Shown here: positions 1 through 9,189 of the stretch, piece by piece
How the letters are laid out: every line of letters begins with the position of its first letter
Position numbering within the stretch: the stretch's first letter is position 1
Origin: Hahnella aquatica
GTDB taxonomy: Bacteria > Pseudomonadota > Gammaproteobacteria > Burkholderiales > Burkholderiaceae_A
Assembly: GCA_965194505.1 (NCBI GenBank)
Contig: OZ239144.1
Span: 1,302,001-1,366,000, forward strand
Direction of reading: 5' to 3'
Length of the DNA: 64,000 nucleotides
Made by a program: the position numbers and the translations under genes
Notes under the pieces: generated by a model
What the model saw: the letters and a program-made list of their open reading frames with translations, nothing else
Databases searched by the model: none
Told to the model about the DNA's origin: nothing

Positions 1-1
1 C

Positions 2-547
2 GACTTCGTCGTGCTGCGAGACGGCGCGCCCCTCGAGGGCGTGGCCAGGCTCATCGCACCCATCCGCCCGCCGCCGGAGATCGGCAAGCTCGGCCTCATG
101 AGCGTGGCCCTCAGGCGGCCCCGCCGAGAGGGCGATCGCATCGTGAGTGAGACCGTCGAGTTTCTGGATGCGGCACGCGCCTGGCGGATCGCCGACGACC
201 GACCGGTCGTGGCGCTCGCGGCCATTGCGCGGCCGGACCCCTTCTTTGATTACCTCCGGCGGCATCATGTGCGACTCGTGGGCACCGCCTGCCTGGACGA
301 CCATGCGCCAGCAGCACTGCTTGAAGATGCCGCCATCGGTCTGCTTCGGCCGCTGGCCGGTCAGGCGCCTGTGCTCCTCATGACCGAGAAGGACGCGGTG
401 AAGTTTTTTGCCAGACACTCCTTCGAGCACCCCGATCTGGCCGGCATCGAATGGTGGGCCCTGGCCCAGCGCCACCGTCTCTTCGAGGACAGCCTGCTGG
501 CGGTTCACAATCGTCTTAAGATGCGGCATGGACTCCAAACTTCTTGA
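2..547 (+). CDS. lpxK: Tetraacyldisaccharide 4'-kinase LpxK (C-terminal part, cut by window start)
   Basis: C-terminal roughly 180 residues of the lipid A 4'-kinase, which phosphorylates tetraacyldisaccharide 1-phosphate at the inner membrane. The frame is open from base 2 with no start, so the N-terminal half with the P-loop lies outside the window. Seen here are the family's VVALAAIARPDPFF segment and the TEKDAVK motif near the C-terminus, both typical of LpxK. The 3' end overlaps the Trm112-family gene by 20 bases and kdsB follows, the usual betaproteobacterial lpxK-ycaR-kdsB order, which supports the call. Confidence 0.88.
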   Translation, partial: DFVVLRDGAPLEGVARLIAPIRPPPEIGKLGLMSVALRRPRREGDRIVSETVEFLDAARAWRIADDRPVVALAAIARPDPFFDYLRRHHVRLVGTACLDDHAPAALLEDAAIGLLRPLAGQAPVLLMTEKDAVKFFARHSFEHPDLAGIEWWALAQRHRLFEDSLLAVHNRLKMRHGLQTS

Positions 548-722
548 CGTCTTGGTCTGCCCGCAGTGCCGAGGGCCCCTTCAGCACGACACCCCACGCG
601 GCCTGCTGGTCTGCGAGGCAGAGCGTCTCGGTTATCCCATCGTCGATGGCATTCCGCACCTGCTGGTGCAAGAGGCGATCGATGTGCCCACCTTCCACGT
701 GGCCACGCCCGACCCCGATTGA
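528..722 (+). CDS. Trm112 family protein (YcaR-like), 64 aa
   Basis: Small zinc-binding Trm112/YcaR family protein. It begins MDSKLLDVLVCPQC, contains the CPxC pair at residues 11-14, a later CE pair near residue 29, and the conserved YPIVDGIPHLL stretch that marks the family. The ATG at 528 lies inside the end of lpxK and the TGA stop overlaps the TTG start of kdsB, so translation of the three genes is probably coupled. In bacteria the exact role is unclear; the eukaryotic relatives activate methyltransferases. Placement between lpxK and kdsB is standard in this group. Confidence 0.88.
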   Translation: MDSKLLDVLVCPQCRGPLQHDTPRGLLVCEAERLGYPIVDGIPHLLVQEAIDVPTFHVATPDPD

Positions 723-1489
723 GCAACACGGCTGCTGAACCGAGTTTCTGGGTGCTGATTCCAGCCCGCATGGGCGCTGGGCGCCTGCCCGGCAAGCCCC
801 TGGCCGACCTGGCCGGAGAGCCGATGGTGGTTCGTGTGGCAAAGGTGGCGCAGTCGGCCGGCGCCGCACGCGTGGTGGTGGCCACCGACTCCGAGGCCAT
901 CTCCCAGGCCGTTCACGAGGCCGGGGTCGAGAGCATCCTCACCCGGGCAGACCATGCCAGCGGCACGGATCGACTCGCGGAGGCCGTGGCCCTGCTCGGC
1001 GCCCAGCCAGCGCAGTTGGTGGTCAACCTGCAAGGCGATGAGCCACTCATGCCGCCTGAGGCCCTGCGGCTCGCGGCCCAGGCCCTCCAGGCCCATCCGC
1101 AGGCATCCGTCTCCACCGCGGTCACACCGATGTCTCAGGAGGACATCTGCAATCCAAACCAAGTGAAGGCGGTCTGCGATCAGAATGGCATGGCCCTTTA
1201 CTTCTCCAGGGCGCCGATCCCGTTCTGGCGAGACCCATCGCCCTCAGAGGCGCCACCCGCCCAAGTGCTGCGTCATCTGGGGCTCTATGCCTACCGAGCA
1301 GGCCCGCTATCTGAATTCTGGCAATGGGGCCCCTGCGGCCTTGAGGCCATGGAACAGCTTGAACAACTGCGCTGGTTGCATCGCGGCCACCGCATTGCGA
1401 CATTTCTGCTGGAAACCCCGCCACCGCCCGGGGTCGACACGCCGGAAGACCTCGAACGCATGCGGTTGATCCTCAAAGCGTCTCTATAA
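719..1489 (+). CDS. kdsB: 3-deoxy-manno-octulosonate cytidylyltransferase KdsB, 256 aa
   Basis: Activates Kdo as CMP-Kdo for lipopolysaccharide inner-core synthesis in the cytoplasm. The sequence shows the nucleotidyltransferase N-terminus FWVLIPARM with RLPGKPLADL, then GTDRLAEA and NLQGDEPLMPP, all characteristic of KdsB. The frame stays open upstream to 566, but that part is a shadow of the Trm112 gene. The best start is the TTG at 719, which overlaps the preceding stop as TTGA and gives the normal family length of about 250-260 residues. The last codons overlap a -10-like TATAAT serving adk. Confidence 0.93.
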   Translation: MSNTAAEPSFWVLIPARMGAGRLPGKPLADLAGEPMVVRVAKVAQSAGAARVVVATDSEAISQAVHEAGVESILTRADHASGTDRLAEAVALLGAQPAQLVVNLQGDEPLMPPEALRLAAQALQAHPQASVSTAVTPMSQEDICNPNQVKAVCDQNGMALYFSRAPIPFWRDPSPSEAPPAQVLRHLGLYAYRAGPLSEFWQWGPCGLEAMEQLEQLRWLHRGHRIATFLLETPPPPGVDTPEDLERMRLILKASL

Positions 1490-1490
1490 T
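1485..1490 (+). promoter_or_regulatory. Candidate -10 element for adk
   Basis: A perfect TATAAT overlaps the kdsB stop codon, 36 bases before the adk ATG. No good -35 is visible at 16-18 bp: a TTGATC lies only 13 bp upstream. This is sequence matching only; adk could also be read through from kdsB. Confidence 0.4.
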
Positions 1491-1525
1491 TCGTCTACTA
1501 CAACAATTCCAGCGGGAGACGAACA

Positions 1526-2185
1526 ATGCGGCTGATTCTATTGGGCCCGCCTGGGGCCGGGAAAGGCACCCAAGCCAATCTCATCAAGGACCACTTCGCC
1601 ATCCCGCAGATTTCCACCGGAGACATGCTGCGTGCCGCAGTGAAGGCGGGAACCCCGCTTGGCGTGGCTGCGAAGAAAGTAATGGACAGCGGCGGCCTGG
1701 TGAGCGACGACATCATCATCAACCTGGTGAAAGAACGTCTGCAGCAGCCCGACTGCAAGGCCGGCTATCTCTTCGACGGCTTCCCAAGAACCATCCCCCA
1801 GGCCGAGGCCATGCGCACGGCCCAAGTGGGCATCGATGTCGTGCTCGAGATTCAGGTGCCCGACGAGGACATCATCGACCGCATGAGCGGCAGGCGTGTG
1901 CACATGGCCAGTGGCCGCACGTATCACATCCGATTCAACCCGCCGCGCGAGGCCGACCGCGACGACATCACCGGCGAACCCCTGATCCAGCGTGATGACG
2001 ACCGAGAAGAAACGGTTCGCAAGCGCCTGGATGTCTACCACGAGCAGACCCGCCCGTTGGTGAGCTTCTACGAGCGCTGGCAGGCCTCAGGTGAGGCGGC
2101 GGCTCCCGTGCTCAAGACCATCTCGGGTGTGGGTGCTGTGGAGGAGATCACGGCCCGCGCCATGGCCGCACTCGGGGGCCGCTAG
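1526..2185 (+). CDS. adk: Adenylate kinase, 219 aa
   Basis: Interconverts ATP+AMP and 2 ADP in the cytoplasm. The P-loop GPPGAGKGT is at residues 7-15, the AMP-site FDGFPRT follows around residue 84, and a long-form LID domain beginning GRRVH is present. The LID has no cysteine tetrad, so it is the non-zinc type usual in proteobacteria. Length is normal for the long-form family. A purine-rich GGGAGA upstream of the ATG can act as ribosome binding site. Confidence 0.97.
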   Translation: MRLILLGPPGAGKGTQANLIKDHFAIPQISTGDMLRAAVKAGTPLGVAAKKVMDSGGLVSDDIIINLVKERLQQPDCKAGYLFDGFPRTIPQAEAMRTAQVGIDVVLEIQVPDEDIIDRMSGRRVHMASGRTYHIRFNPPREADRDDITGEPLIQRDDDREETVRKRLDVYHEQTRPLVSFYERWQASGEAAAPVLKTISGVGAVEEITARAMAALGGR

Positions 2186-2197
2186 TTCAGAGAGAGT

Positions 2198-2503
2198 TCA
2201 GAGAACGTCGGGCTCGTAGGGCGTCATGGGGAGTTCGTTGTCGGCCGCAAAGCCCACCACAAAGGCCCAGGCCATCGGCTCGAGTTCTTCAATGCGTTGA
2301 TCGACCAGCACGCAACGCACACCATCGAACATCACGGGTTGGGCATAGGGTGAAAAACCAGCCAAGGGATTCTGATACGAGCCGGTGACATAGCCGGGCC
2401 GATAGGCCGAGAGCACCCCAGCCAAACGCTCCGCCCAGTCGCTCGGTCGGAAAACTTTTCCTGCTTGGGTGCGGCCTGAAATAAGGTGTTGGCGTGGCTT
2501 CAA
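2198..2503 (-). CDS. DUF3579 family protein, about 101 aa
   Basis: Betaproteobacterial protein of unknown function. The conserved KVFRPSDWAERLAG near the N-terminus, SPYAQPV in the middle and the C-terminal MAWAFVVGFAADNELP match what I know of the DUF3579 family. The start is uncertain: TTG at 2503 (giving KPRQHLISG) or TTG at 2512 fits the family better than the longer reading from 2590, which would run into argD. No clear ribosome site is seen before either. It is divergent from argD and convergent with adk, with a 12-base gap. Confidence 0.72.
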   Translation of the reverse strand: MKPRQHLISGRTQAGKVFRPSDWAERLAGVLSAYRPGYVTGSYQNPLAGFSPYAQPVMFDGVRCVLVDQRIEELEPMAWAFVVGFAADNELPMTPYEPDVL

Positions 2504-2558
2504 GGTCGGCAAAAGAAACCGGTATTCTAACGGGTTCACGCAACACACAGCAGGCGTT

Positions 2559-3749
2559 ATGTCCATTCTCAGCACCCACCTCATGCCCACCTATGCCCGC
2601 CAGTCGGTGGCCTTCGTGCGCGGTGAGGGCTGCTGGTTGTGGGACGTCGAAGGACGCCGCTACCTCGACGCCCTGTCTGGCATTGCCGTGAACACGCTGG
2701 GCCATGCGCACCCGGCCTTGGTCGAAGGGCTTCGTGAACAGGTCGGCCAACTGATCCACACCTCCAACCTCTACGAGGTTCCCCTGCAGGCCGATCTGGC
2801 CGATCAGCTCGCCCGCCTCTCGGGCATGACCAATGTCTTCTTCTGCAACTCTGGGCTCGAGGCCAATGAGGCCGCCCTGAAACTCGCCCGCAAGCACGGC
2901 CATAACCGAGGCTTTGATCGTCCTCAGACCATCGTCTTTGAAGGTGCATTTCATGGCCGGTCCATCGCCACGCTGTCGGCCACGGCCAGCGCCAAGGTGC
3001 AAAAGGGCTTTGAGCCCTTGGTCGAGGGATTTGTTCGGGTGCCACTCAATGACATGAACGCGCTGGCAGCTGCCACGGCAGCCAACCCGCAGGTGAGTGC
3101 GGTCTTCCTCGAGTCCATTCAGGGTGAGGGCGGCATTCGTCCCGCAGACATTGAATTCCTTCGGGCCCTTCGGGCCCACTGCACGGCCCACAACATTCTG
3201 CTCATGCTCGATGAAGTCCAGTGCGGCATTGGTCGCACGGGGCGCTGGTTTGCCCATCAGTGGGCCGATGTTCTTCCCGATGTCATGCCCCTGGCCAAGG
3301 GCCTGGGCTCGGGCGTGCCCATCGGCGCTGTGGTGGCCCATGGGCTTGCAGCCAGCCTCTTTGAGCCGGGCAACCATGGCACCACCTTCGGCGGCAACCC
3401 ACTGGCCATGCGGGCAGGCCTCATCACCCTCGAGACCATTGCCCGCGATGGCCTGCTGGAGAACGCGCATGCACGGGGGGCTCAGATTCGCAGCCGACTT
3501 GAGTCGGCCCTCGCTGGGCATCCGGGCGTCTCGGAGATTCGGGGCCAGGGCCTCATGATCGGCATTGAACTGGCCCAGCCCTGCGGGGTGCTTGTGCAAC
3601 GGGCCCTGAATGCGGGCCTGCTGATCAATGTCACCTCCGACCGCGTCATCCGACTGCTGCCGGCACTGATCATCACCGCCGAAGAGGCCGACGATGTGGT
3701 CGACCGCCTCCTGCCCCTGGTTCAGGACTTTCTTCGGGAGTGCGCATGA
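2559..3749 (+). CDS. argD: Acetylornithine/succinyldiaminopimelate aminotransferase family protein ArgD, 396 aa
   Basis: Class-III PLP aminotransferase that makes N-acetylornithine from N-acetylglutamate semialdehyde, and in many bacteria also serves lysine synthesis. Visible motifs are FFCNSGLEANEAALK, HGRSIATLSAT, the PLP-Asp segment LMLDEVQCGIGRTG, and the Schiff-base lysine in PLAKGLGSG. The ATG at 2559 gives family length; the longer open frame from 2469 reads over the divergent gene's start. Its TGA overlaps the argF ATG (ATGA), so the two are coupled. Neighbouring argF and argG support the arginine role. Confidence 0.92.
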   Translation: MSILSTHLMPTYARQSVAFVRGEGCWLWDVEGRRYLDALSGIAVNTLGHAHPALVEGLREQVGQLIHTSNLYEVPLQADLADQLARLSGMTNVFFCNSGLEANEAALKLARKHGHNRGFDRPQTIVFEGAFHGRSIATLSATASAKVQKGFEPLVEGFVRVPLNDMNALAAATAANPQVSAVFLESIQGEGGIRPADIEFLRALRAHCTAHNILLMLDEVQCGIGRTGRWFAHQWADVLPDVMPLAKGLGSGVPIGAVVAHGLAASLFEPGNHGTTFGGNPLAMRAGLITLETIARDGLLENAHARGAQIRSRLESALAGHPGVSEIRGQGLMIGIELAQPCGVLVQRALNAGLLINVTSDRVIRLLPALIITAEEADDVVDRLLPLVQDFLRECA

Positions 3750-4672
3750 CAGCCGCCATTCAGCATTTCCTGCAGTTCAACGACCTCGACCGCGAGGCCA
3801 TTGGCCACCTCTTTGAGCGAACCCGGGTCATCAAGTCACGGTTCAAGCAGTACCAGCGGCACATGCCCTTGCAAGACCGCACCCTGGTCATGATCTTCGA
3901 GAAGCAGTCGACACGCACCCGGCTCTCCTTCGAGGCCGGCATGCACCAGTTGGGCGGTGCCGCCATCTACCTCAACACCCGCGACACCCAGCTCGGCCGC
4001 GGCGAGCCCGTGGAAGATGCCGCGCAGGTCATCTCCCGCATGTGCGACCTGGTCATGATCCGCACCTATGAGCAAGAGATCATCGAACGCTTCGCGGCCC
4101 ACTCCAGAGTGCCGGTCATCAATGGCCTCACCAACGAGTACCACCCCTGCCAGATCCTCGCAGACATCTTCACCTTCATCGAGCATCGCGGCAGCATCGA
4201 GGGCAAGACCGTGGCCTGGATCGGCGACTCCAACAATGTCTGCAACACCTGGCTGCAGGCGGCGGAGCTCCTGAACTTCCAGGTTCGGGTGTCCACCCCA
4301 CCGGGCTACGAGGTCGAGGCAGAACGGGCCGGCCTGCACTCGGAAGACCACTTCCAGCAGTTTGCCGACCCCCTCGAGGCCGCCCGTGGCGCAGACCTCG
4401 TCACCACCGATGTCTGGACCAGCATGGGCTTCGAGGCAGAGAACGAGGTTCGGCTGCGCGACTTCGCCGACTGGTGTGTCGACGCAGAAATGATGTCGGC
4501 CGCCAAGGCCGATGCCCTGTTCATGCACTGCCTGCCAGCCCACCGCGGCGAGGAGGTCAGTGCAGAGGTCATCGATGGCCCACAGTCGGTGGTCTGGGAA
4601 GAGGCCGAGAACCGTCTCCACGCCCAGAAGGCCCTGATGGAATACCTGCTGCTCGGCAAGGTGTCCGACTAA
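3746..4672 (+). CDS. argF: Ornithine carbamoyltransferase, 308 aa
   Basis: Forms citrulline from ornithine and carbamoyl phosphate. The carbamoyl-phosphate motif STRTR sits in FEKQSTRTRLSFEAGM (about residues 52-67), followed by HPCQ and, near the C-terminus, the ornithine-site FMHCLPAHRGEE. Length is normal for the family. An in-frame GTG lies two codons upstream, but the ATG that overlaps the argD stop is the likelier start. argG follows after 31 bases, so argD-argF-argG is probably one operon. Confidence 0.96.
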   Translation: MTAAIQHFLQFNDLDREAIGHLFERTRVIKSRFKQYQRHMPLQDRTLVMIFEKQSTRTRLSFEAGMHQLGGAAIYLNTRDTQLGRGEPVEDAAQVISRMCDLVMIRTYEQEIIERFAAHSRVPVINGLTNEYHPCQILADIFTFIEHRGSIEGKTVAWIGDSNNVCNTWLQAAELLNFQVRVSTPPGYEVEAERAGLHSEDHFQQFADPLEAARGADLVTTDVWTSMGFEAENEVRLRDFADWCVDAEMMSAAKADALFMHCLPAHRGEEVSAEVIDGPQSVVWEEAENRLHAQKALMEYLLLGKVSD

Positions 4673-4703
4673 TTCACCCCAACCCCCTCGCACAAGAGAC
4701 AAC

Positions 4704-5930
4704 ATGGCAAACCCCAAGATCAAGAAAGTTGTGCTGGCCTACTCCGGTGGACTCGACACCTCGGTCATCCTCAAGTGGCTGCAAGACCAATACGGCTGCG
4801 AGGTCATCACCTTCACCGCCGACATCGGCCAGGGCGAGGAGCTTGAGCCCGCCCGGCAGAAGGCCAAAAAGTTTGGTGTGAAGAAGATCTTCATCGAAGA
4901 CCTCCGCGAGGAATTCGTCCGAGACTTCGTCTTCCCGATGTTTCGGGCCAACACCGTCTACGAGGGCGAGTACCTGCTGGGCACCTCCATTGCACGGCCC
5001 CTCATTGCCAAGCGGCTGGTCGAGATCGCCCGCCAAGAGAAGGCCGATGCCATCTCCCACGGGGCCACCGGCAAAGGAAATGACCAGGTGCGCTTTGAAC
5101 TCGGCGCCTACGCCCTCATGCCCGATGTCAAGGTCATTGCACCCTGGCGGGAATGGGATCTCCTCTCCCGCGACAAACTGCTCGCCTACGCCGACCAGCA
5201 CGGCATTCCGGTGGACTACAAAAAGCGCAAGGGCGAGGCGCCCTTCTCCATGGACGCCAACCTGCTGCACATTTCTTATGAGGGGGGCCTGCTCGAGGAC
5301 CCCAACCGCGAGCCCCCAGCCAGCGGCATGTGGCGCCTGACCGTGCCCATTGAAAAGGCACCCAGCAAGGCCGAGGAGATCGAGCTCGACTTCGTCAAGG
5401 GCGACCTCGCAGCCATCAACGGCCAGAAGATGAAGGCCCACGAGTTGCTCACCGAGCTCAATCGTCTTGGTGGCCGTCATGGCATCGGCCGGCTCGACCT
5501 GGTGGAGAACCGTTATGTTGGAATGAAGTCGCGCGGCTGCTACGAGACCCCGGGCGGCACCATTCTGCTGCGGGCCCATCGGGCCATTGAGTCGCTCACC
5601 CTCGACCGTGAGGTGGCCCACCTCAAGGACGACCTCATGCCGCGCTATGCCAGCCTGGTCTACAACGGCTACTGGTGGTCACCCGAGCGCCAGGCCCTGC
5701 AGGTGCTCATCGACCACACCCAGTCCACCGTCACCGGCCGGGTGCGCCTGAAGCTCCTCAAGGGCAATGTCATTGTCACCGGCCGTCAGAGCAAGCACTC
5801 CCTCTTCGATGCCAAGATCTCGACCTTCGATGACGACGGTGGCGCATACAACCAGGCCGATGCGGGAGGCTTCATCAAGCTCAACGCCCTGCGCATGCGC
5901 ATTGCGGCAGCCAAGAAGAAATCCAAGTAA
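4704..5930 (+). CDS. argG: Argininosuccinate synthase, 408 aa
   Basis: Condenses citrulline and aspartate with ATP, the penultimate step of arginine synthesis. The N-terminal PP-loop is clear as LAYSGGLDTSVIL (about residues 10-22), followed by HGATGKGNDQVRFE and YEGGLLEDP, typical of the short bacterial type. The C-terminus ends in a lysine-rich tail. It completes the arginine run and yajQ follows after 14 bases with a GGAAGGAG ribosome site between them. Confidence 0.97.
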   Translation: MANPKIKKVVLAYSGGLDTSVILKWLQDQYGCEVITFTADIGQGEELEPARQKAKKFGVKKIFIEDLREEFVRDFVFPMFRANTVYEGEYLLGTSIARPLIAKRLVEIARQEKADAISHGATGKGNDQVRFELGAYALMPDVKVIAPWREWDLLSRDKLLAYADQHGIPVDYKKRKGEAPFSMDANLLHISYEGGLLEDPNREPPASGMWRLTVPIEKAPSKAEEIELDFVKGDLAAINGQKMKAHELLTELNRLGGRHGIGRLDLVENRYVGMKSRGCYETPGGTILLRAHRAIESLTLDREVAHLKDDLMPRYASLVYNGYWWSPERQALQVLIDHTQSTVTGRVRLKLLKGNVIVTGRQSKHSLFDAKISTFDDDGGAYNQADAGGFIKLNALRMRIAAAKKKSK

Positions 5931-5944
5931 GGAAGGAGCCTGAC

Positions 5945-6430
5945 ATGCCCTCATTCGACACCACCCTCGAGGCCGACGTCACCGAAGTGCGCAATGCTGT
6001 CGACCAGGCCAGCAAAGAAATCAGCACCCGCTTCGATTTCAAAGGCTCGAGCGCCAAGGTCGAGCAGAAGGAGCGTGAGCTCAGCTGCTATGCGGACAAC
6101 GAATTTCAGCTCGGCCAGGTTCGAGAGGTTCTGATCTCCAAGTGCGCCAAGCGCCAGGTCGACGTGCGCTTCTTATCCCACGGCGACATTCAAAAGATCT
6201 CCGGCGACAAGATCAAGCAGGTGCTTACCGTTCGGCATGGCATTGCTGGGGAGGACGCCAAGCGCATCGTGCGGATCCTGAAGGACAGCAAGATGAAGGT
6301 TCAGGCAGCCATTCAGGGAGACACCGTACGGGTTACGGGTGGAAAGCGAGACGACCTGCAGGCGGCCATTGCACTCTTGCGCAAGGAGGTCGACGACCTC
6401 CCGCTCACCTTCGGAAACTTCCGAGACTAG
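5945..6430 (+). CDS. YajQ family cyclic-di-GMP/nucleotide-binding protein, 161 aa
   Basis: Starts MPSFDTTLEADVTEVRNAVDQ with the STRFDFKGS segment that defines YajQ, and is of normal length (about 160 residues). Members fold as two RNP-like domains; some bind cyclic di-GMP and act as effectors, and other roles have been proposed. Nothing here distinguishes which applies. The stop overlaps the convergent folE2 end by four bases. Confidence 0.92.
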   Translation: MPSFDTTLEADVTEVRNAVDQASKEISTRFDFKGSSAKVEQKERELSCYADNEFQLGQVREVLISKCAKRQVDVRFLSHGDIQKISGDKIKQVLTVRHGIAGEDAKRIVRILKDSKMKVQAAIQGDTVRVTGGKRDDLQAAIALLRKEVDDLPLTFGNFRD

Positions 6431-7248
6431 GCCTCGATTCGGGCCCAGGCCGAGTGGTTGTGGATGGACTCGAAGTTCTCAGCCTCGATGCAGGCTGACC
6501 GAACGCCCGGCAGGGCCCGCACCGACAAGGCGACATCGCGCACCAGGTCTTCCACGAACTTCGCATTGTCGTAGGCCCGCTCGGTCACGTACTTTTCGTC
6601 GGGCCGCTTGAGCAGACCCCAGAGTTCACAAGAGGCCTGCTGCTCGATGGTCTGGATCAGCGTAGTGATGCTGGGCGCCAGCGCCGGCTGGCAGACCACG
6701 CGCACATAGACTTCCGAGCGCTGATTGTGGGCACCGTAGTCTGAAATTTCCTTGGAGCAGGGGCACAGGCTCTTGACCGGTACCCAGGCCGAGATCGCGA
6801 GTTCGCGCTCCTCGCCCTGCTCGCTGGCCTCTAAGCCGATGCGGTAATCCATGAGCGAGGCCACACCACTCACAGGCGCCTTCTTCTGGATGAAGAAGGG
6901 GGCCTCCACCGTGAGCGTGCCCTCGTCGGCCTCAAGCAGCCGAAGCATGTCTCTGAAGAGAAGGTCGATGGCCTGCACCGACAGCGCCGTGCCCTCGCGC
7001 AGCATGCCCTCGAGCAGGGCCACAAAACGCGACATGTGGGTGCCCTTGCGATCGGCCGGCAAGGCCACCGACAAGGAAAACACGCCCACCGAGGGCTGAG
7101 GCTCAGCACCAGCCGCCGTCTCGATGAGCACGGGGTAGCGAATCCTGCGGATGCCCACCCGCTGGATGGGCAGGTTGCGGGCATCGGCCGTGCCTTGCAC
7201 ATCTGGCATCTCACGCATGAGGCCAGCGGAGTCGAGTGGGTTGTTCAT
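6427..7248 (-). CDS. folE2: GTP cyclohydrolase FolE2 (type IB), 273 aa
   Basis: Makes 7,8-dihydroneopterin triphosphate for folate, using the metal-flexible type IB enzyme rather than FolE. Visible are the N-terminal DVQGTADARN, the GTHMSRFV segment, and LCPCSKEISDYGAHNQRS, which carries the catalytic Cys-Glu region typical of FolE2. Length is normal for proteobacterial members. The start overlaps the dxs stop by four bases, so it is probably the last gene of xseB-ispA-dxs-folE2. Confidence 0.93.
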   Translation of the reverse strand: MNNPLDSAGLMREMPDVQGTADARNLPIQRVGIRRIRYPVLIETAAGAEPQPSVGVFSLSVALPADRKGTHMSRFVALLEGMLREGTALSVQAIDLLFRDMLRLLEADEGTLTVEAPFFIQKKAPVSGVASLMDYRIGLEASEQGEERELAISAWVPVKSLCPCSKEISDYGAHNQRSEVYVRVVCQPALAPSITTLIQTIEQQASCELWGLLKRPDEKYVTERAYDNAKFVEDLVRDVALSVRALPGVRSACIEAENFESIHNHSAWARIEA

Positions 7249-9173
7249 GAAACCAGGGATAGGGGTGATGAGAGTGACAACATGGCGATGCGTTGACGAA
7301 CCGAGGCCACGATGCCCTCGGCATCCAGCCCCTCTAAGGCCAGGAGTTTGCCATGGTCTCCGTGGTCGATGAACCGGTCTGGCAGGCCCAGGTGGAAGAT
7401 CGGCACCATCGGGATGCGATTGCCCAAGGCCACGAGGGCCTCTGCACAGGCCGAGCCCGCACCCGCCATGACGGCATGCTCTTCGATTGTGACCAGCAGG
7501 TCGTGTGTCTTGGCGGCCTCTTCAATGGCCTCCATGTCGAGTGGCTTGATGAAACGCATGTTGATGAGGCTGGCATCGAGCCGCTCGGCGGCCAGACGCG
7601 CGGGCGTGACCATGCTGCCGAAGGCCAGCAAGGCGACGCGGGCCCCTGCAGCCTTATTGCCAACGCCGCATCGGCGAAGCCATTCGGCCTCGCCCACCGC
7701 AATGGGCGCCAGGCTCTCGCCCGCGGGCTCACCAGGCCCTGCCCCACGTGGGTATCGCACCGCAGAGGGGCCGTCGATCGACAGGCCCGTGCTCAGCATG
7801 GCCCTGCACTCGGGCTCATCCTTGGGCGCCATGATGACCATGTTTGGAATGCAACGAAGGAAGGCAGTGTCGTAGGCGCCCGCATGGGTGGCACCGTCGG
7901 CCCCCACCAGGCCCGCCCGGTCGATGGCAAAGACCACCGGCAGGTTCTGCAGGGCCACATCGTGGATGAGCTGGTCGTAGCCACGCTGCAAGAAGGTGGA
8001 ATAGATGGCCACCACTGGCCGAAGCCCCTCACATGCAAGGCCCGCGGCCACCGTGACCGCGTGCTGCTCCGCGATGGCCACATCATGGTAGCGATCGGGA
8101 AACTTCTGCGAATAGCCCACCAGGCCAGAACCCTCACGCATGGCAGGCGTGACCACCACCAGCCTTGGATCGGCTGCGGCAGCGTCACAGCACCACTGGC
8201 CAAACACGGCCGAATAGGTGGGCTTGGCCGGCGCGGTCGAGGGCTGGATGCCCTTCTCCGGATCGAACTTGCCGGGCCCGTGATACAGGATGGGGTCATC
8301 CTCAGCCCGCTGGTAGCCATGGCCCTTTTTCGTGACCACATGCAGAAACTGAGGCCCCTTCAACTCGCGCAGGTTCTGAAGGGCTGGCACCAGGGCATCG
8401 AGGTCGTGGCCGTCGATGGGCCCGAAGTAATTAAATCCAAACTCCTCAAAGAGGGTGGAGGGCGTGACAAAGCCCTTGGCCCCGCCCTCGAGCTTGCGGG
8501 CAATCTCGAGCACGGGTGGCACCACACCGAGCACCTGCTTGCCCAGTTCGCGCGCGGCCGAATAGAAGCGGCCTGTCATGAGGCGGGCCAGATAATTGCT
8601 CATGGCCCCCACGGGCGGCGAGATCGACATCTCGTTGTCGTTGAGGATCACGAGGAGGTCGATGTCCTTGTGAATGCCGGCATTGTTCATGGCCTCATAG
8701 GCCATGCCCGCAGAAATGGCGCCGTCTCCAATGACCGCCACATGACGGCGACGGTGCGGCCCCTGGTGCTCGCCCTTCTGGCGCGTGGCCAGGGCCATGC
8801 CCAGTGCAGCAGAGATCGAGGTGGAGGAGTGGGCCGTGCCGAAATGGTCGTACTCGCTCTCGGCCCGACGCGGAAAGCCCGAGATGCCGCCGAACTGGCG
8901 AAGGCCAGACATCTGGTCACGACGCCCGGTGAGAATCTTGTGCGGATAACTCTGGTGGCCAACATCCCAGACCAGTCGATCGAACGGGGTGTGGAAGACG
9001 TGATGAATGGCCACCGTGAGCTCGACCGTGCCCAGGTTGGACGACAGATGGCCGCCCGTCTGCGCAACGGATTCCAGCAGGTGGGTGCGGAGCTCGTCGG
9101 AGACTTCCTTGAGTTGCCGACGGGTCAGCATGCGGAGCTGATCGGGGCTGTCGATGGCGTGAAGTAATGTCAT
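7245..9173 (-). CDS. dxs: 1-deoxy-D-xylulose-5-phosphate synthase, 642 aa
   Basis: First enzyme of the MEP isoprenoid pathway; condenses pyruvate and glyceraldehyde 3-phosphate with thiamine diphosphate. The ThDP motif runs from IGDGAISAGMAYEA to LNDNEMSISPPVGA, and the transketolase pyrimidine domain shows DVAIAEQHAVTVAAGLA. The N-terminal HLSSNLGTVELTVA and WDVGHQSYPHKILTGR are family signatures. It lies between ispA (16 bases upstream) and folE2 (four-base overlap). Confidence 0.97.
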   Translation of the reverse strand: MTLLHAIDSPDQLRMLTRRQLKEVSDELRTHLLESVAQTGGHLSSNLGTVELTVAIHHVFHTPFDRLVWDVGHQSYPHKILTGRRDQMSGLRQFGGISGFPRRAESEYDHFGTAHSSTSISAALGMALATRQKGEHQGPHRRRHVAVIGDGAISAGMAYEAMNNAGIHKDIDLLVILNDNEMSISPPVGAMSNYLARLMTGRFYSAARELGKQVLGVVPPVLEIARKLEGGAKGFVTPSTLFEEFGFNYFGPIDGHDLDALVPALQNLRELKGPQFLHVVTKKGHGYQRAEDDPILYHGPGKFDPEKGIQPSTAPAKPTYSAVFGQWCCDAAAADPRLVVVTPAMREGSGLVGYSQKFPDRYHDVAIAEQHAVTVAAGLACEGLRPVVAIYSTFLQRGYDQLIHDVALQNLPVVFAIDRAGLVGADGATHAGAYDTAFLRCIPNMVIMAPKDEPECRAMLSTGLSIDGPSAVRYPRGAGPGEPAGESLAPIAVGEAEWLRRCGVGNKAAGARVALLAFGSMVTPARLAAERLDASLINMRFIKPLDMEAIEEAAKTHDLLVTIEEHAVMAGAGSACAEALVALGNRIPMVPIFHLGLPDRFIDHGDHGKLLALEGLDAEGIVASVRQRIAMLSLSSPLSLVS

Positions 9174-9189
9174 GAGGGCCTAAGATGAA

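Noticed and set aside
2289..3599. Minus-strand open frame of 436 codons across argD
   Set aside because: Antisense to argD, and it overlaps the DUF3579 gene in another frame; no recognisable domain.
7353..9167. Plus-strand open frame of 604 codons across dxs
   Set aside because: Antisense shadow of dxs, whose thiamine-diphosphate motifs are unambiguous on the minus strand.
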